NCBI GenBank assembly: GCA_963082875.1
Contig: OY720098.1
Coordinates: 9,796,001-9,860,000, forward strand
Origin: Corella eumyota
Lineage: Eukaryota; Chordata; Ascidiacea; Phlebobranchia; Corellidae
Reading direction: 5' to 3'
Length of the DNA: 64,000 nucleotides
Positions within the stretch are counted from its first letter, which is position 1; each line of letters starts with the position of its first letter. The position numbers and the translations under genes were made by a program. The notes beneath the pieces were generated by a model that was not told the origin of the DNA, made no database searches, and was given only the letters and a program-made list of their open reading frames with translations. Below, piece after piece: positions 1-14,389 of this stretch.

Positions 1-3000
1 AAATTTTTAATAAAAGTTTCACAACTTTTATGAATATTAATATTTTTGAAAAATATTTTCTAAACACGGTAATTGGACCTGTGCGGTTCTAACACAACAA
101 TTATTTTTCGATTTAAATTTTTTTATTTTATTTTTTAAATTTGTATGCAATATCATTGGCCAAAAATAACACGTGACCTAATTAAACCCAAAATAAAAAT
201 TACCTCAAACTTTTGTTTTACTCAAAATCTTTGCAAAATGTTTTATCTTGAATGTTAGTTAGGCCAATGCGCGCCTAATTAAATATAAAATTTCAGATTT
301 TAAGATTTTATAAATTTTTAATAAAAGTTTCATAAATTTTATGAATATTAATATTTTCGAAAAGTATTTTGTAAACACGGTAATTTGACCTGTGCGATTC
401 TAACACAACAATTATTTTTCGATTTAAAATTTTTTATTTTTTTTCAAAAAATTTGTATGCAATATCATTGGCCAAAAATATCACGTGACCTATTGAAAAC
501 CAAAATAAAAATTACCTCAAACTTTTGTTATACTGAAAATTTTCGCGAAATGTTTTATCTTGAATGTTCAATGCGCGTCTAATAAAATACAAAATTTTAG
601 GTTTTGAGATTTCATAAATTTTTAATAAAAGTATCATAACTTTTATGAATATTAATATTTTCGAAAAATATTATGTAAACACGGTAATTGGACCTGGGCG
701 GTTCTAACACAACAATTATTTTTCGATTTAAAATTTTTTATTTTTTTTTAAAAAATTTGTATGCAATATCATTGGCCAAAAATATCACGTGACCTAATTA
801 AACCCAAAATAAAAATTACCTCAAACTTTTTTTTTACTCAAAATTTTTGCGAAATGTTTTATCTTGAATGTTAGTTAGGCCAATGCGCGTGTAATAAAAT
901 ACAAAATTTTAGGTTTTGAGATTTCATAAATTTTTAATAAAAGTTTCATAACTTTTATGAATATTAATATTTTTGGAAAATATTTTGTAAACACGGTAAT
1001 TGGGCCTGCGCGGTTCTAACACAACATGTATTTTTCGATTTAAAATTTTTTATTTTTTTTTAAAATTTGTATGCAATATCATTGGCCAAAAATATCACTT
1101 GACCTAATTAAACCCAAAATAAAAATTACCTCAAACTTTTTTTTACTGAAAATTTTCGCAAAATGTTTTATCTTGAATGTTAGTTAGGCCAATGCGCGTG
1201 TAATAAAATGCAAAATTTAAGGTTTTGAGATTTCATGAATTTTTAATAAAAGTTTCATAACTTTTATGAATATTAATATTTTTGAAAAATATTTTGTAAA
1301 CACGGTAATTAGGCCTGTGCGGTTCTAACACAACAATTATTTTTCGATTTAAAATTTTTTATTTTTTTTCAAAAAATTTGTATGCAATATCATTGGCCAA
1401 AAATATCACGTGACCTAATGAAAACCAAAATAAAAATTACCTCAAACTTTTGTTTTACTCAAAATTTTCGCGAAATGTTTTATCTTAAATGTTAGTTAGG
1501 CCAATGCGCGTCTAATAAAATACAAAATTTTAGGTTTTGAGATTTCATAAATTTTTAATAAAAGTTTCACAACTTTTATGAATATTAATATTTTTGAAAA
1601 ATATTTTCTAAACACAGTAATTGGACCTGTGCGATTCTAACACAACAATTATTTTTCGATTTAAATTTTTTTATTTTATTTTTGAAATTTGTATGCAATA
1701 TCATTGGCCAAAAATAACACGTGACCTAATTAAACCCAAAATAAAAATTACCTCAAACTTTTGTTTTACTCAAAATCTTTGCAAAATGTTTTATTTTGAA
1801 TGTTAGTTAGGCCAATGCGCGCCTAATTAAATATAAAATTTCAGATTTTAAGATTTTATAAATTTTTAATAAAAGTTTCATAACTTTTATGAATATTAAT
1901 ATTTTTGAAAAATATTTTGTAAACACGGTAATTTGACCTGTGCGGTTCTAACACAACAATTATTTTTCGATTTAAAATTTTTTATTTTTTTTTAAAATTT
2001 GTATGCAATATCATTGGCCAAAAATATCACGTGACCTAATGAAAACCAAAATAAAAATTACCTCAAACTTTTGTTATACTGAAAATTTTCGCGAAATGTT
2101 TTATCTTGAATGTTAGTTAGGCCAATGCGCGTCTAATAAAATACAAAATTTTAGGTTTTGAGATTTCATAAATTTTTAATAAAAATATCATAACTTTTAT
2201 GAATATTAATATTTTCGAAAAATATTATGTAAACACGGTAATTGGACCTGGGCGGTTCTAACACAACAATTATTTTTCGATTTAAAATTTTTTTTTTTTT
2301 TTTTTAAATTTGTATGCGATATCATTGGCCAAAAATATCACGTGACCTAATTAAACCCAAAATAAAAATTACCTCAAACTTTTGTTTTACTAAAAATTTT
2401 CGCGAAATGTTTTATCTTGAATGTTAGTTAGGCCAATGCACGTCTAATAAAATACAAAATTTTAGGTTTTGAGATTTCATAAATTTTTAATAAAAGTATC
2501 ATAACTTTTATGAATATTAATATTTTCGAAAAATATTTTGTAAACACGGTAATTGGACCTGTGCGGTTCTAACCCAACAATTATTTTTGAATTTAAAATT
2601 TTTAATTTTTTTTCAAAAAAATTTGTATGCAATATCATTGGCCAAAAATATCACGTGACTTAATGAAAACCAAAATAAAAATTACCTCAAACTTTTGTTT
2701 TACTGAAAATTTTCGCAAAATGTTTTATCTTAAATGTTAGTTAGGCCATTGCGCGTGTAATAAAATACAAAATTTAAGGTTTTGAGATTTCATAAATTTT
2801 TAATAAAAGTTTCACAACTTTTATGAATATTAATATTTTTGAAAAATATCTTCTAAACACAGTAATTGGACCTGTGCGGTTCTAACACAACAATTATTTT
2901 TTGATTTAAATTTTTTTATTTTATTTTTTAAATTAGTATGCAATATCATTGGCCTAAAATATCACGTGACCTCATTAAACCCAAAATAAAAATTACCTCA

Positions 3001-6000
3001 AACTTTTTTTTACTAAAATTTTTGCGAAATGTTTTATCTTGAATGTTAGTTAGGCCAATGCACGTCTAATAAAATACAAAATTTTAGGTTTTGAGATTTT
3101 ATAAATTTTTAATAAAAGTTTCACAACTTTTATGAATAATAATATTTTTGAAAAATATTTTGTAAACACGGTAATTGGACCTGTGCGGTTCTAACACAAC
3201 AATTATTTTTCGATTTAAATTTTTTTAATTTATTTTTTAAATTTATATGCAATATCGTTGGCCAAAAATAACACGTGACCTAATTAAACCCAAAATAAAA
3301 ATTACCTCAAACTTTTGTTTTACTCAAAATCTTTGCAAAATGTTTTATCTTGAATGTTAGTTAGGCCAATGCGCGCCTAATTAAACATAAAATTTCAGAT
3401 TTTAAGATTTTATAAATTTTTAATAAAAGTTTCATAACTTTTATGAATATTAATATTTTCGAAAAATATTTTGTAAACACGGTAATTGGACCTGTGCGGT
3501 TCTAACACAACAATTATTTTTCGATTTAAAATTTTTTATTTTTTTTTAAAAAATTTGTATGCAATATCATTGGCCAAAAATATAACGTGACCTAATGAAA
3601 ACCAAAATAGAAATTACCTCAAACTTTTGTTTTACTCAAAATTTTCGCGAAATGTTTTATCTTAAATGTTAGTTAGGCCATTGCGCGTCTAATAAAATAC
3701 AAAATTTTAGGTTTTGAGATTTCATAAATTTTTAATAAAAGTTTCACAACTTTTATGAATATTAATATTTTTGAAAAAAAATTTTCTAAACACGGTAATT
3801 GGACCTGTGCGGTTCTAACACAACAATTATTTTTCGATTTAAATTTTTTTATTTTATTTTTTAAATTTGTATGCAATATCATTGGCCAAAAATAACACGT
3901 GACCTAATTAAACCCAAAATAAAAATTACCTCAAACTTTTGTTTTACTGAAAATTTTGCGAAATGTTTTATTTTAAATGTTAGTTAGGCCATTGCGCGTC
4001 TAATAAAATACAAAATTTTAGGTTTTGAGATTTCATAAATTTTTAATAAAAGTTTCACAACTTTTATGAATAATAATATTTTTGAAAAATATTTTCTAAA
4101 CACGGTAATTGGACCTGTGCGGTTCTAACACAACCATTATTTTTCGATTTAAATTTTTTTATTTTATTTTTTAAATTTGTATGCAATATCATTGGCCAAA
4201 AATAACACGTGACCTAATTAAACCCAAAATAAAAATTACCTCAAACTTTTGTTTTACTCAAAATCTTTGCAAAATGTTTTATCTTGAATGTTAGTTAGGC
4301 CAATGCGCGCCTAATTAAATATAAAATTTCAGATTTTAAGATTTTATAAATTTTTAATAAAAGTTTCATAACTTTTATGAATATTAATATTTTCGAAAAG
4401 TATTTTGTAAACACGGTAATTGGACCTGTGCGGTTCTAACACAACAATTATTTTTTGATTTAAAATTTTTTATTTTTTTTTTAAAATTTGTATGCAATAT
4501 CATTGGCCTAAAATATCACGTGACCTAATTAAACCCAAAATAAAAATTACCTCAAACTTTTGTTTTACTGAAAATTTTCGCGCAATGTTTTATCTTGAAT
4601 GTTAGTTAGGCCAAAGCGCGTCTAATAAAATACAAAATTTTAGGTTTTAAGATTTCATAAATTTTTAATAAAAGTTTCATAACTTTTATGAATATTAATA
4701 TTTTTGAAAAATATTTTGTAAACACGGTAATTTGACCTGTGCGATTCTAACACAACAATTATTTTTCGATTTAAAATTTTTTATTTTTTTTCAAAAAATT
4801 TGTATGCAATATCATTGGCCAAAAATATCACGTGACCTATTGAAAACCAAAATAAAAATTACCTCAAACTTTTGTTATACTGAAAATTTTCGCGAAATGT
4901 TTTATCTTGAATGTTCAATGCGCGTCTAATAAAATACAAAATTTTAGGTTTTGAGATTTCATAAATTTTTAATAAAAGTATCGTAACTTTTATGAATATT
5001 AATATTTTCGAAAAATATTATGTAAACACGGTAATTGGACCTGGGCGGTTCTAACACAACAATTATTTTTCGATTTAAAATTTTTTATTTTTTTTTAAAA
5101 AATTTGTATGCAATATCATTGGCCAAAAATATCACGTGACCTAATTAAACCCAAAATAAAAATTACCTCAAACTTTTTTTTTACTGAAAATTTTTGCGAA
5201 ATGTTTTATCTTGAATGTTAGTTAGGCCAATGCGCGTGTAATAAAATACAAAATTTTAGGTTTTGAGATTTCATAAATTTTTAATAAAAGTTTCATAACT
5301 TTTATGAATATTAATATTTTTGGAAAATATTTTGTAAACACGGTAATTGGGCCTGCGCGGTTCTAACACAACATGTATTTTTCGATTTAAAATTTTTTAT
5401 TTTTTTTTTAAATTTGTATGCAATATCATTGGCCAAAAATATCACTTGACCTAATTAAACCCAAAATAAAAATTACCTCAAACTTTTTTTTACTGAAAAT
5501 TTTCGCAAAATGTTTTATCTTGAATGTTAGTTAGGCCAATGCGCGTGTAATAAAATGCAAAATGTAAGGTTTTGAGATTTCATGAATTTTTAATAAAAGT
5601 TTCATAACTTTTATGAATATTAATATTTTTGAAAAATATTTTGTAAACACGGTAATTAGGCCTGTGCGGTTCTAACACAACAATTATTTTTCGATTTAAA
5701 ATTTTTTATTTTTTTTCAAAAAATTTGTATGCAATATCATTGGCCAAAAATATAACGTGACCTAATGAAAACCAAAATAAAAATTACCTCAAACTTTTGT
5801 TTTACTCAAAATTTTCGCGAAATGTTTTATCTTAAATGTTAGTTAGGCCAATGCGCGTCTAATAAAATACAAAATTTTAGGTTTTGAGATTTCATAAATT
5901 TTTAATAAAAGTTTCACAACTTTTATGAATATTAATATTTTTGAAAAATATTTTCTAAACACAGTAATTGGACCTGTGCGGTTCTAACACAACAATTATT

Positions 6001-9000
6001 TTTTGATTTAAATTTTTTTATTTTATTTTTGAAATTTGTATGCAATATCATTGGCCAAAAATAACACGTGACCTAATTAAACCCAAAATAAAAATTACCT
6101 CAAACTTTTGTTTTACTCAAAATCTTTGCAAAATGTTTTATTTTGAATGTTAGTTAGGCCAATGCGCGCCTAATTAAATATAAAATTTCAGATTTTAAGA
6201 TTTTATAAATTTTTAATAAAAGTTTCATAACTTTTATGAATATTAATATTTTCGAAAAGTATTTTGTAAACACGGTAATTGGACCTGTGCGGTTCTAACA
6301 CAACAATTATTTTTCGATTTAAAATTTTTTATTTTTTTTTTTAAATTTGTATGCAATATCATTGGCCTAAAATATCACGTGACCTAATTAAACCCAAAAT
6401 AAAAATTACCTCAAACTTTTGTTTTACTGAAAATTTTAGCACAATGTTTTATCTTGAATGTTAGTTAGGCCAATGCGCGTCTAATAAAATACAAAATTTA
6501 GGTTTTAAGATTTCATAAATTTTTAATAAAAGTTTCATAACTTTTATGAATATTAATATTTTTGAAAAATATTTTGTAAACACGGTAATTTGACCTGTGC
6601 GGTTCTAACACAACAATTATTTTTTGATTTAAAATTTTTTATTTTTTTTTAAAATTTGTATGCAATATCATTGGCCAAAAATATCACGTGACCTAATGAA
6701 AACCAAAATAAAAATTACCTCAAACTTTTGTTATACTGAAAATTTTCGCGAAATGTTTTATCTTGAATGTTAGTTAGGCCAATGCGCGTCTAATAAAATA
6801 CAAAATTTTAGGTTTTGAGATTTCATAAATTTTTAATAAAAGTATCATAACTTTTATGAATATTAATATTTTCGAAAAATATTATGTAAACACGGTAATT
6901 GGACCTGGGCGGTTCTAACACAACAATTATTTTTCGATTTAAAATTTTTTTTTTTTTTTTTTAAAATTTGTATGCAATATCATTGGCCAAAAATATCACG
7001 TGACCTAATTAAACCCAAAATAAAAATTACCTCAAACTTTTGTTTTACTAAAAATTTTCGCGAAATGTTTTATCTTGAATGTTAGTTAGGCCAATGCACG
7101 TCTAATAAAATACAAAATTTTAGGTTTTGAGATTTCATAAATTTTTAATAAAAGTATCATAACTTTTATGAATATTAATATTTTCGAAAAATATTTTGTA
7201 AACACGGTAATTGGACCTGTGCGGTTCTAACACAACAATTATTTTTGAATTTAAAATTTTTAATTTTTTTTCAAAAAAATTTGTATGCAATATCATTGGC
7301 CAAAAATATCACGTGACTTAATGAAAACCAAAATAAAAATTACCTCAAACTTTTGTTTTACTGAAAATTTTCGCGAAATGTTTTATCTTAAATGTTAGTT
7401 AGGCCATTGCGCGTGTAATAAAATACAAAATTTAAGGTTTTGAGATTTCATAAATTTTTAATAAAAGTTTCACAACTTTTATGAATATTAATATTTTTGA
7501 AAAATATCTTCTAAACACAGTAATTGGACCTGTGCGGTTCTAACACAACAATTATTTTTCGATTTAAATTTTTTTATTTTATTTTTTAAATTAGTATGCA
7601 ATATCATTGGCCTAAAATATCACGTGACCTCATTAAACCCAAAATAAAAATTACCTCAAACTTTTTTTTACTAAAATTTTCGCGAAATGTTTTATCTTGA
7701 ATGTTAGTTAGGCCAATGCACGTCTAATAAAATACAAAATTTTAGGTTTTGAGATTTTATAAATTTTTAATAAAAGTTTCACAACTTTTATGAATAATAA
7801 TATTTTTGAAAAATATTTTGTAAACACGGTAATTGGACCTGTGCGGTTCTAACACAACAATTATTTTTCGATTTAAATTTTTTTAATTTATTTTTTAAAT
7901 TTATATGCAATATCGTTGGCCAAAAATAACACGTGACCTAATTAAACCCAAAATAAAAATTACCTCAAACTTTTGTTTTACTCAAAATCTTTGCAAAATG
8001 TTTTATCTTGAATGTTAGTTAGGCCAATGCGCGCCTAATTAAACATAAAATTTCAGATTTTAAGATTTTATAAATTTTTAATAAAAGTTTCATAACTTTT
8101 ATGAATATTAATATTTTCGAAAAATATTTTGTAAACACGGTAATTGGACCTGTGCGGTTCTAACACAACAATTATTTTTCGATTTAAAATTTTTTTATTT
8201 TTTTCAAAAAATTTATATGCATTATCATTGGCCAAAAATATCACGTGACCTAATGAAAACCAAAATAAAAACTACCTCAAACTTTTGTTTCACTGAAAAT
8301 TTTCGCGAAATGTTTTATCTTGAATGTTCAATGCGCGTCTAATAAAATACAAAATTTTAGGTTTTGAGATTTCATAAATTTTTAATAAAAGTATCGTAAC
8401 TTTTATGAATATTAATATTTTCGAAAAATATTATGTAAACACGGTAATTGGACCTGGGCGGTTCTAACACAACAATTATTTTTCGATTTAAAATTTTTTA
8501 TTTTTTTTTAAAAAATTTGTATGCAATATCATTGGCCAAAAATATCACGTGACCTAATTAAACCCAAAATAAAAATTACCTCAAACTTTTTTTTTACTGA
8601 AAATTTTTGCGAAATGTTTTATCTTGAATGTTAGTTAGGCCAATGCGCGTGTAATAAAATACAAAATTTTAGGTTTTGAGATTTCATAAATTTTTAATAA
8701 AAGTTTCATAACTTTTATGAATATTAATATTTTTGGAAAATATTTTGTAAACACGGTAATTGGGCCTGCGCGGTTCTAACACAACATGTATTTTTCGATT
8801 TAAAATTTTTTATTTTTTTTTTAAATTTGTATGCAATATCATTGGCCAAAAATATCACTTGACCTAATTAAACCCAAAATAAAAATTACCTCAAACTTTT
8901 TTTTACTGAAAATTTTCGCAAAATGTTTTATCTTGAATGTTAGTTAGGCCAATGCGCGTGTAATAAAATGCAAAATGTAAGGTTTTGAGATTTCATGAAT

Positions 9001-12000
9001 TTTTAATAAAAGTTTCATAACTTTTATGAATATTAATATTTTTGAAAAATATTTTGTAAACACGGTAATTAGGCCTGTGCGGTTCTAACACAACAATTAT
9101 TTTTCGATTTAAAATTTTTTATTTTTTTTCAAAAAATTTGTATGCAATATCATTGGCCAAAAATATAACGTGACCTAATGAAAACCAAAATAAAAATTAC
9201 CTCAAACTTTTGTTTTACTCAAAATTTTCGCGAAATGTTTTATCTTAAATGTTAGTTAGGCCAATGCGCGTCTAATAAAATACAAAATTTTAGGTTTTGA
9301 GATTTCATAAATTTTTAATAAAAGTTTCACAACTTTTATGAATATTAATATTTTTGAAAAATATTTTCTAAACACAGTAATTGGACCTGTGCGGTTCTAA
9401 CACAACAATTATTTTTTGATTTAAATTTTTTTATTTTATTTTTGAAATTTGTATGCAATATCATTGGCCAAAAATAACACGTGACCTAATTAAACCCAAA
9501 ATAAAAATTACCTCAAACTTTTGTTTTACTCAAAATCTTTGCAAAATGTTTTATTTTGAATGTTAGTTAGGCCAATGCGCGCCTAATTAAATATAAAATT
9601 TCAGATTTTAAGATTTTATAAATTTTTAATAAAAGTTTCATAACTTTTATGAATATTAATATTTTCGAAAAGTATTTTGTAAACACGGTAATTGGACCTG
9701 TGCGGTTCTAACACAACAATTATTTTTCGATTTAAAATTTTTTATTTTTTTTTTTAAATTTGTATGCAATATCATTGGCCTAAAATATCACGTGACCTAA
9801 TTAAACCCAAAATAAAAATTACCTCAAACTTTTGTTTTACTGAAAATTTTAGCACAATGTTTTATCTTGAATGTTAGTTAGGCCAATGCGCGTCTAATAA
9901 AATACAAAATTTAGGTTTTAAGATTTCATAAATTTTTAATAAAAGTTTCATAACTTTTATGAATATTAATATTTTTGAAAAATATTTTGTAAACACGGTA
10001 ATTTGACCTGTGCGGTTCTAACACAACAATTATTTTTTGATTTAAAATTTTTTATTTTTTTTTAAAATTTGTATGCAATATCATTGGCCAAAAATATCAC
10101 GTGACCTAATGAAAACCAAAATAAAAATTACCTCAAACTTTTGTTATACTGAAAATTTTCGCGAAATGTTTTATCTTGAATGTTAGTTAGGCCAATGCGC
10201 GTCTAATAAAATACAAAATTTTAGGTTTTGAGATTTCATAAATTTTTAATAAAAGTATCATAACTTTTATGAATATTAATATTTTCGAAAAATATTATGT
10301 AAACACGGTAATTGGACCTGGGCGGTTCTAACACAACAATTATTTTTCGATTTAAAATTTTTTTTTTTTTTTTTTAAAATTTGTATGCAATATCATTGGC
10401 CAAAAATATCACGTGACCTAATTAAACCCAAAATAAAAATTACCTCAAACTTTTGTTTTACTAAAAATTTTCGCGAAATGTTTTATCTTGAATGTTAGTT
10501 AGGCCAATGCACGTCTAATAAAATACAAAATTTTAGGTTTTGAGATTTCATAAATTTTTAATAAAAGTATCATAACTTTTATGAATATTAATATTTTCGA
10601 AAAATATTTTGTAAACACGGTAATTGGACCTGTGCGGTTCTAACACAACAATTATTTTTGAATTTAAAATTTTTAATTTTTTTTCAAAAAAATTTGTATG
10701 CAATATCATTGGCCAAAAATATCACGTGACTTAATGAAAACCAAAATAAAAATTACCTCAAACTTTTGTTTTACTGAAAATTTTCGCGAAATGTTTTATC
10801 TTAAATGTTAGTTAGGCCATTGCGCGTGTAATAAAATACAAAATTTAAGGTTTTGAGATTTCATAAATTTTTAATAAAAGTTTCACAACTTTTATGAATA
10901 TTAATATTTTTGAAAAATATCTTCTAAACACAGTAATTGGACCTGTGCGGTTCTAACACAACAATTATTTTTCGATTTAAATTTTTTTATTTTATTTTTT
11001 AAATTAGTATGCAATATCATTGGCCTAAAATATCACGTGACCTCATTAAACCCAAAATAAAAATTACCTCAAACTTTTTTTTACTAAAATTTTCGCGAAA
11101 TGTTTTATCTTGAATGTTAGTTAGGCCAATGCACGTCTAATAAAATACAAAATTTTAGGTTTTGAGATTTTATAAATTTTTAATAAAAGTTTCACAACTT
11201 TTATGAATAATAATATTTTTGAAAAATATTTTGTAAACACGGTAATTGGACCTGTGCGGTTCTAACACAACAATTATTTTTCGATTTAAATTTTTTTAAT
11301 TTATTTTTTAAATTTATATGCAATATCGTTGGCCAAAAATAACACGTGACCTAATTAAACCCAAAATAAAAATTACCTCAAACTTTTGTTTTACTCAAAA
11401 TCTTTGCAAAATGTTTTATCTTGAATGTTAGTTAGGCCAATGCGCGCCTAATTAAACATAAAATTTCAGATTTTAAGATTTTATAAATTTTTAATAAAAG
11501 TTTCATAACTTTTATGAATATTAATATTTTCGAAAAATATTTTGTAAACACGGTAATTGGACCTGTGCGGTTCTAACACAACAATTATTTTTCGATTTAA
11601 AATTTTTTTATTTTTTTCAAAAAATTTATATGCATTATCATTGGCCAAAAATATCACGTGACCTAATGAAAACCAAAATAAAAACTACCTCAAACTTTTG
11701 TTTCACTGAAAATTTTCGCGAAATGTTTTATCTTGAATGTTAGTTAGTATATCATGTTTTTTTTAGTTAGTATGAAATGTTTTATCTTGAATGTTAGTTA
11801 AGCCAATGCGCGTGTAATAAAATACAAAATTTAGGTTTTTAGATTTTATAAATTTTTAATAAAAGTTTCATAACTTTTATGAATATTAATATTTTCGAAA
11901 AATATTTTGTAAACACGGTAATTGGACCTGTGCGGTTCTAACACAACAATTATTTTTCGATTTAAAATTTTTTTATTTTTTTTTAAATTTGTATGCAATA

Positions 12001-12660
12001 TCATTGGCCAAAAATATCACGTGACCTAATTAAACCCAAAATAAAAATTACCTCAAACTTTTGTTTTACTGAAAATTTTCGCGAAATGTTTTATCTTAAA
12101 TGTTAGTTAGGCCATTGCGCGTGTAATAAAATACAAAATTTAAGGTTTTGAGATTTCATGAATTTTTAATAAAAATTTCATAACTTTTATGAATATTAAT
12201 ATTTTCGAAAAATATTTTGTAAACACGGTAATCGGACCTGTGCGGTTCTAACACAACAATTATTTTTCGATTTAAAATTTTTTATTTATTTTTTTAAAAT
12301 TTGTATGCAATATCATTGGCCAAAAATATCACGTGACCTAATGAAAACCAAAATAAAAATTACCTCAAACTTTTGTTTTACTTAAAATATTCGCGAAATG
12401 TTTAATCTTGAATGTTAGTTAGGCCAATGCGCGTCTAATTAAATATAAAATTTTAAGTTTTGAGATTTTGTCAATTTTTAATAAAAGTGTCATAACTTTT
12501 ATTAATATTAATATTTTCGAAAAATATTATGTAAACATTATAATAAGACCTACTATTCTAACAGAACAATTATTTTTTGATTTAGAAGTTTTTTTTTAAT
12601 TTGTATGCAATATTATTGGCCAAAAATATCACGTGACCTAATTAAACCCAAGAAATTTTT
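1..12660. repeat. AT-rich ~310-bp satellite array with higher-order structure
   Basis: Head-to-tail monomers of about 304-312 bp fill this stretch, roughly 41 copies, and the array continues past the left edge of the window. Each monomer has the same landmarks in order: an AAATTTTTAATAAAAGT start, AAACACGGTAATTGGACCTG, a CGATTTAAA/poly-T tract of variable length, ATTGGCCAAAAATATCACGTGACC, and TTAGTTAGGCCAATGCGCG. Most copies therefore carry a CACGTG E-box and two CCAAT-type motifs. A marker deletion (ATGTTCAATGCGCG) recurs at about 564, 4911 and 8324; the last two are 3,413 bp apart, and a second marker (ttagtatg variant) recurs at 2933, 7591 and 11004, again 3,413 bp for the right pair. Copies decay from about 12,430 to the right edge. 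Short ORFs inside are chance readings. The role (centromeric, heterochromatic or other) cannot be told from sequence. Confidence 0.97.
4911..11736. repeat. Two tandem 3,413-bp higher-order repeat units
   Basis: Two consecutive blocks, 4911-8323 and 8324-11736, each hold 11 monomers of the satellite and match each other far better than neighbouring monomers match. Monomer-specific variants recur at exactly this spacing. The block to the left (564-4911, 4,347 bp, 14 monomers) has the same variants in a different count, as expected from unequal exchange. At 11,737 the expected continuation is replaced by a short novel junction (tagttagtatatcatg) with a partial repeat of the preceding sequence, then ordinary monomers resume. 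Confidence 0.9.
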
Positions 12661-14389
12661 GAAAACAATTAAAAAACAAAAATAAGAGCATTTTTTTATT
12701 TCACGTACATAGAATCGTTCGCGTGACCTTTTGACCTATCAAAACTGTATACTTAGCTCGACCAATGATTATACAAGAGTTTAAAATTTTATAGTTAATT
12801 AGAATTGTAATGACGTTACTAAGATTCAAGATAAAGAAAGTTTTTCAAAAAGTCAAAAGAACAAAAATTTGAGCACTTTTTTCTTTGCGTATTCATAACA
12901 TAAATTTTTTTTATATTACAGGTCGTGACTATAGCTATGCGTAAAAAAAAAAAAAAAAATTATTTTCAATGGGAAAGCTGGGTTTGGAACCTTAGACTTT
13001 GCTACTTACAACGTATGGCATTACGCGTTGAGCTACCGGACTCGATATATAAGTGTTACTTATTTATATACATATGTTTGCAAGAGACTTTCGATAATAA
13101 AAAAATATTATGATCAATTTTATTAAACAAAAATGATTTTATAAAGTTGAACAGCCGATGTTGTTATGTGTTGTAATGATCAATACTGCCTGTAAAACAA
13201 AAAATATATTTAATAAAATATTACATAACGTAATTTGAAAACTTAAATTACACGCGATATATGAATATAAACTGTATACGTAATATAAAAATGATGTAAT
13301 TTTTGTTCTGTTCAATATTTTTTGAATTTTTTTATCTTAGGTTTTCTTTTGAGTGTTTTAACATAAATATAATCTCAAGTTAAAGTAACGACATTCAACT
13401 ATTTTGAAGTACTTTAAAAATAAAATTTTACTATGATTGTTTAAGCCAAACACATTTTAAAAGTTAAAGCAAACGAGCCTAAAACCTAAAAGTAATCAAC
13501 AAATTAAATTTATTTAAACTTGATAAACGCAGAAATAAAGTTTTGTGATCGTCAGTAGAGATATAACAATATTAGAGATATAACAAGACACGTTGGCACG
13601 AAGAAATACTTTTGTAAACAGTTAATATTAATAACATGATAAAACTATGAATTTAACTTCGTCATTTTTAGGTTGAACTTGATAAACTTGTTTTGTTTAC
13701 CTTCCAACTATTTACGTGCGAGAAAAACCTAATCAAAAAGAAAAAAGAAATTACAATTTTCTTCAAGACGCTTCGGGAAACTCCCCGATTTCTGTTTTTA
13801 TTTATCACGCTCGGATGGTTTTAGATGTAAATTGCTTTATCCTCGATTATATAATATTTCATGTTAATTAATATTTTACATTTTTAAATATAAATTGAAT
13901 CACAATGTATGTAAAAAATTTTTGTTCTTAATAAGTTATTATTTTTTTGTCTTAATCAAAAAATTTAAATACAGTTAAATATTTCAAGTTTTCTTAAAAA
14001 TTTACAAAAATTATCATTAGTTAACCAACTTTGATATATTGTTATTACTACATAAATATTTATTTTTTGGAATGTATTTATTTAGATTCCCATACTAAAT
14101 CAAATACTTTAAAGCTCTTAAACTTGATACACTATCGAACACATCAAACAATCATTTAAATTTCTTAGATTTAAAAATAAATATCTATTTAATTTTTAAC
14201 TTTTTTAGTTTTTTTAAAAATGATAAATTATGTATTTAACTGAATGTTAAAAATTCAGTTAACTTTAAAATAACAAAAAAATAGTTTTTAAAACTTAAAT
14301 ATGTTTTGAATCATTTTTTTTAATTTAACTGTAAAACAATTTTTTAATTTAATTATTTTTTTATTTTAATTTACTATTGAACCCTTATT
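12661..14389. other. Gene-free AT-rich spacer right of the satellite
   Basis: No exon with credible splice sites or a meaningful reading frame was seen. Apart from the tRNA-like remnant near 12,965-13,050 the stretch is unique-looking AT-rich DNA with homopolymer runs. It separates the satellite from the second repeat array. Confidence 0.5.
12965..13050 (-). repeat. Decayed tRNA-like sequence (tRNA pseudogene or SINE head)
   Basis: On the minus strand the order is a TAGCTCAACGCG A-box-like segment, a short anticodon-arm-like stretch, and GGTTCCAAACCC resembling a B box (consensus GGTTCGANTCC), with about 45 bp between the boxes as in a tRNA. Acceptor and D stems do not pair well, so a working tRNA is unlikely. 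A SINE head is the other reading; no clear tail or target duplication was found. Confidence 0.5.

Noticed and set aside
385-582. Open reading frames inside the satellite (for example 385-582, 1621-1806, 4732-4929 and minus 3673-3882)
   Set aside because: They are the same satellite monomer read in frame; identical frames recur at the repeat period, start at non-ATG codons in several cases, and differ between monomers by indels. No coding constraint is visible.
1-12660. Possibility that the regular direct repeats are a CRISPR array
   Set aside because: Units are ~310 bp with no repeat-spacer alternation; the genome is eukaryotic with spliceosomal introns.
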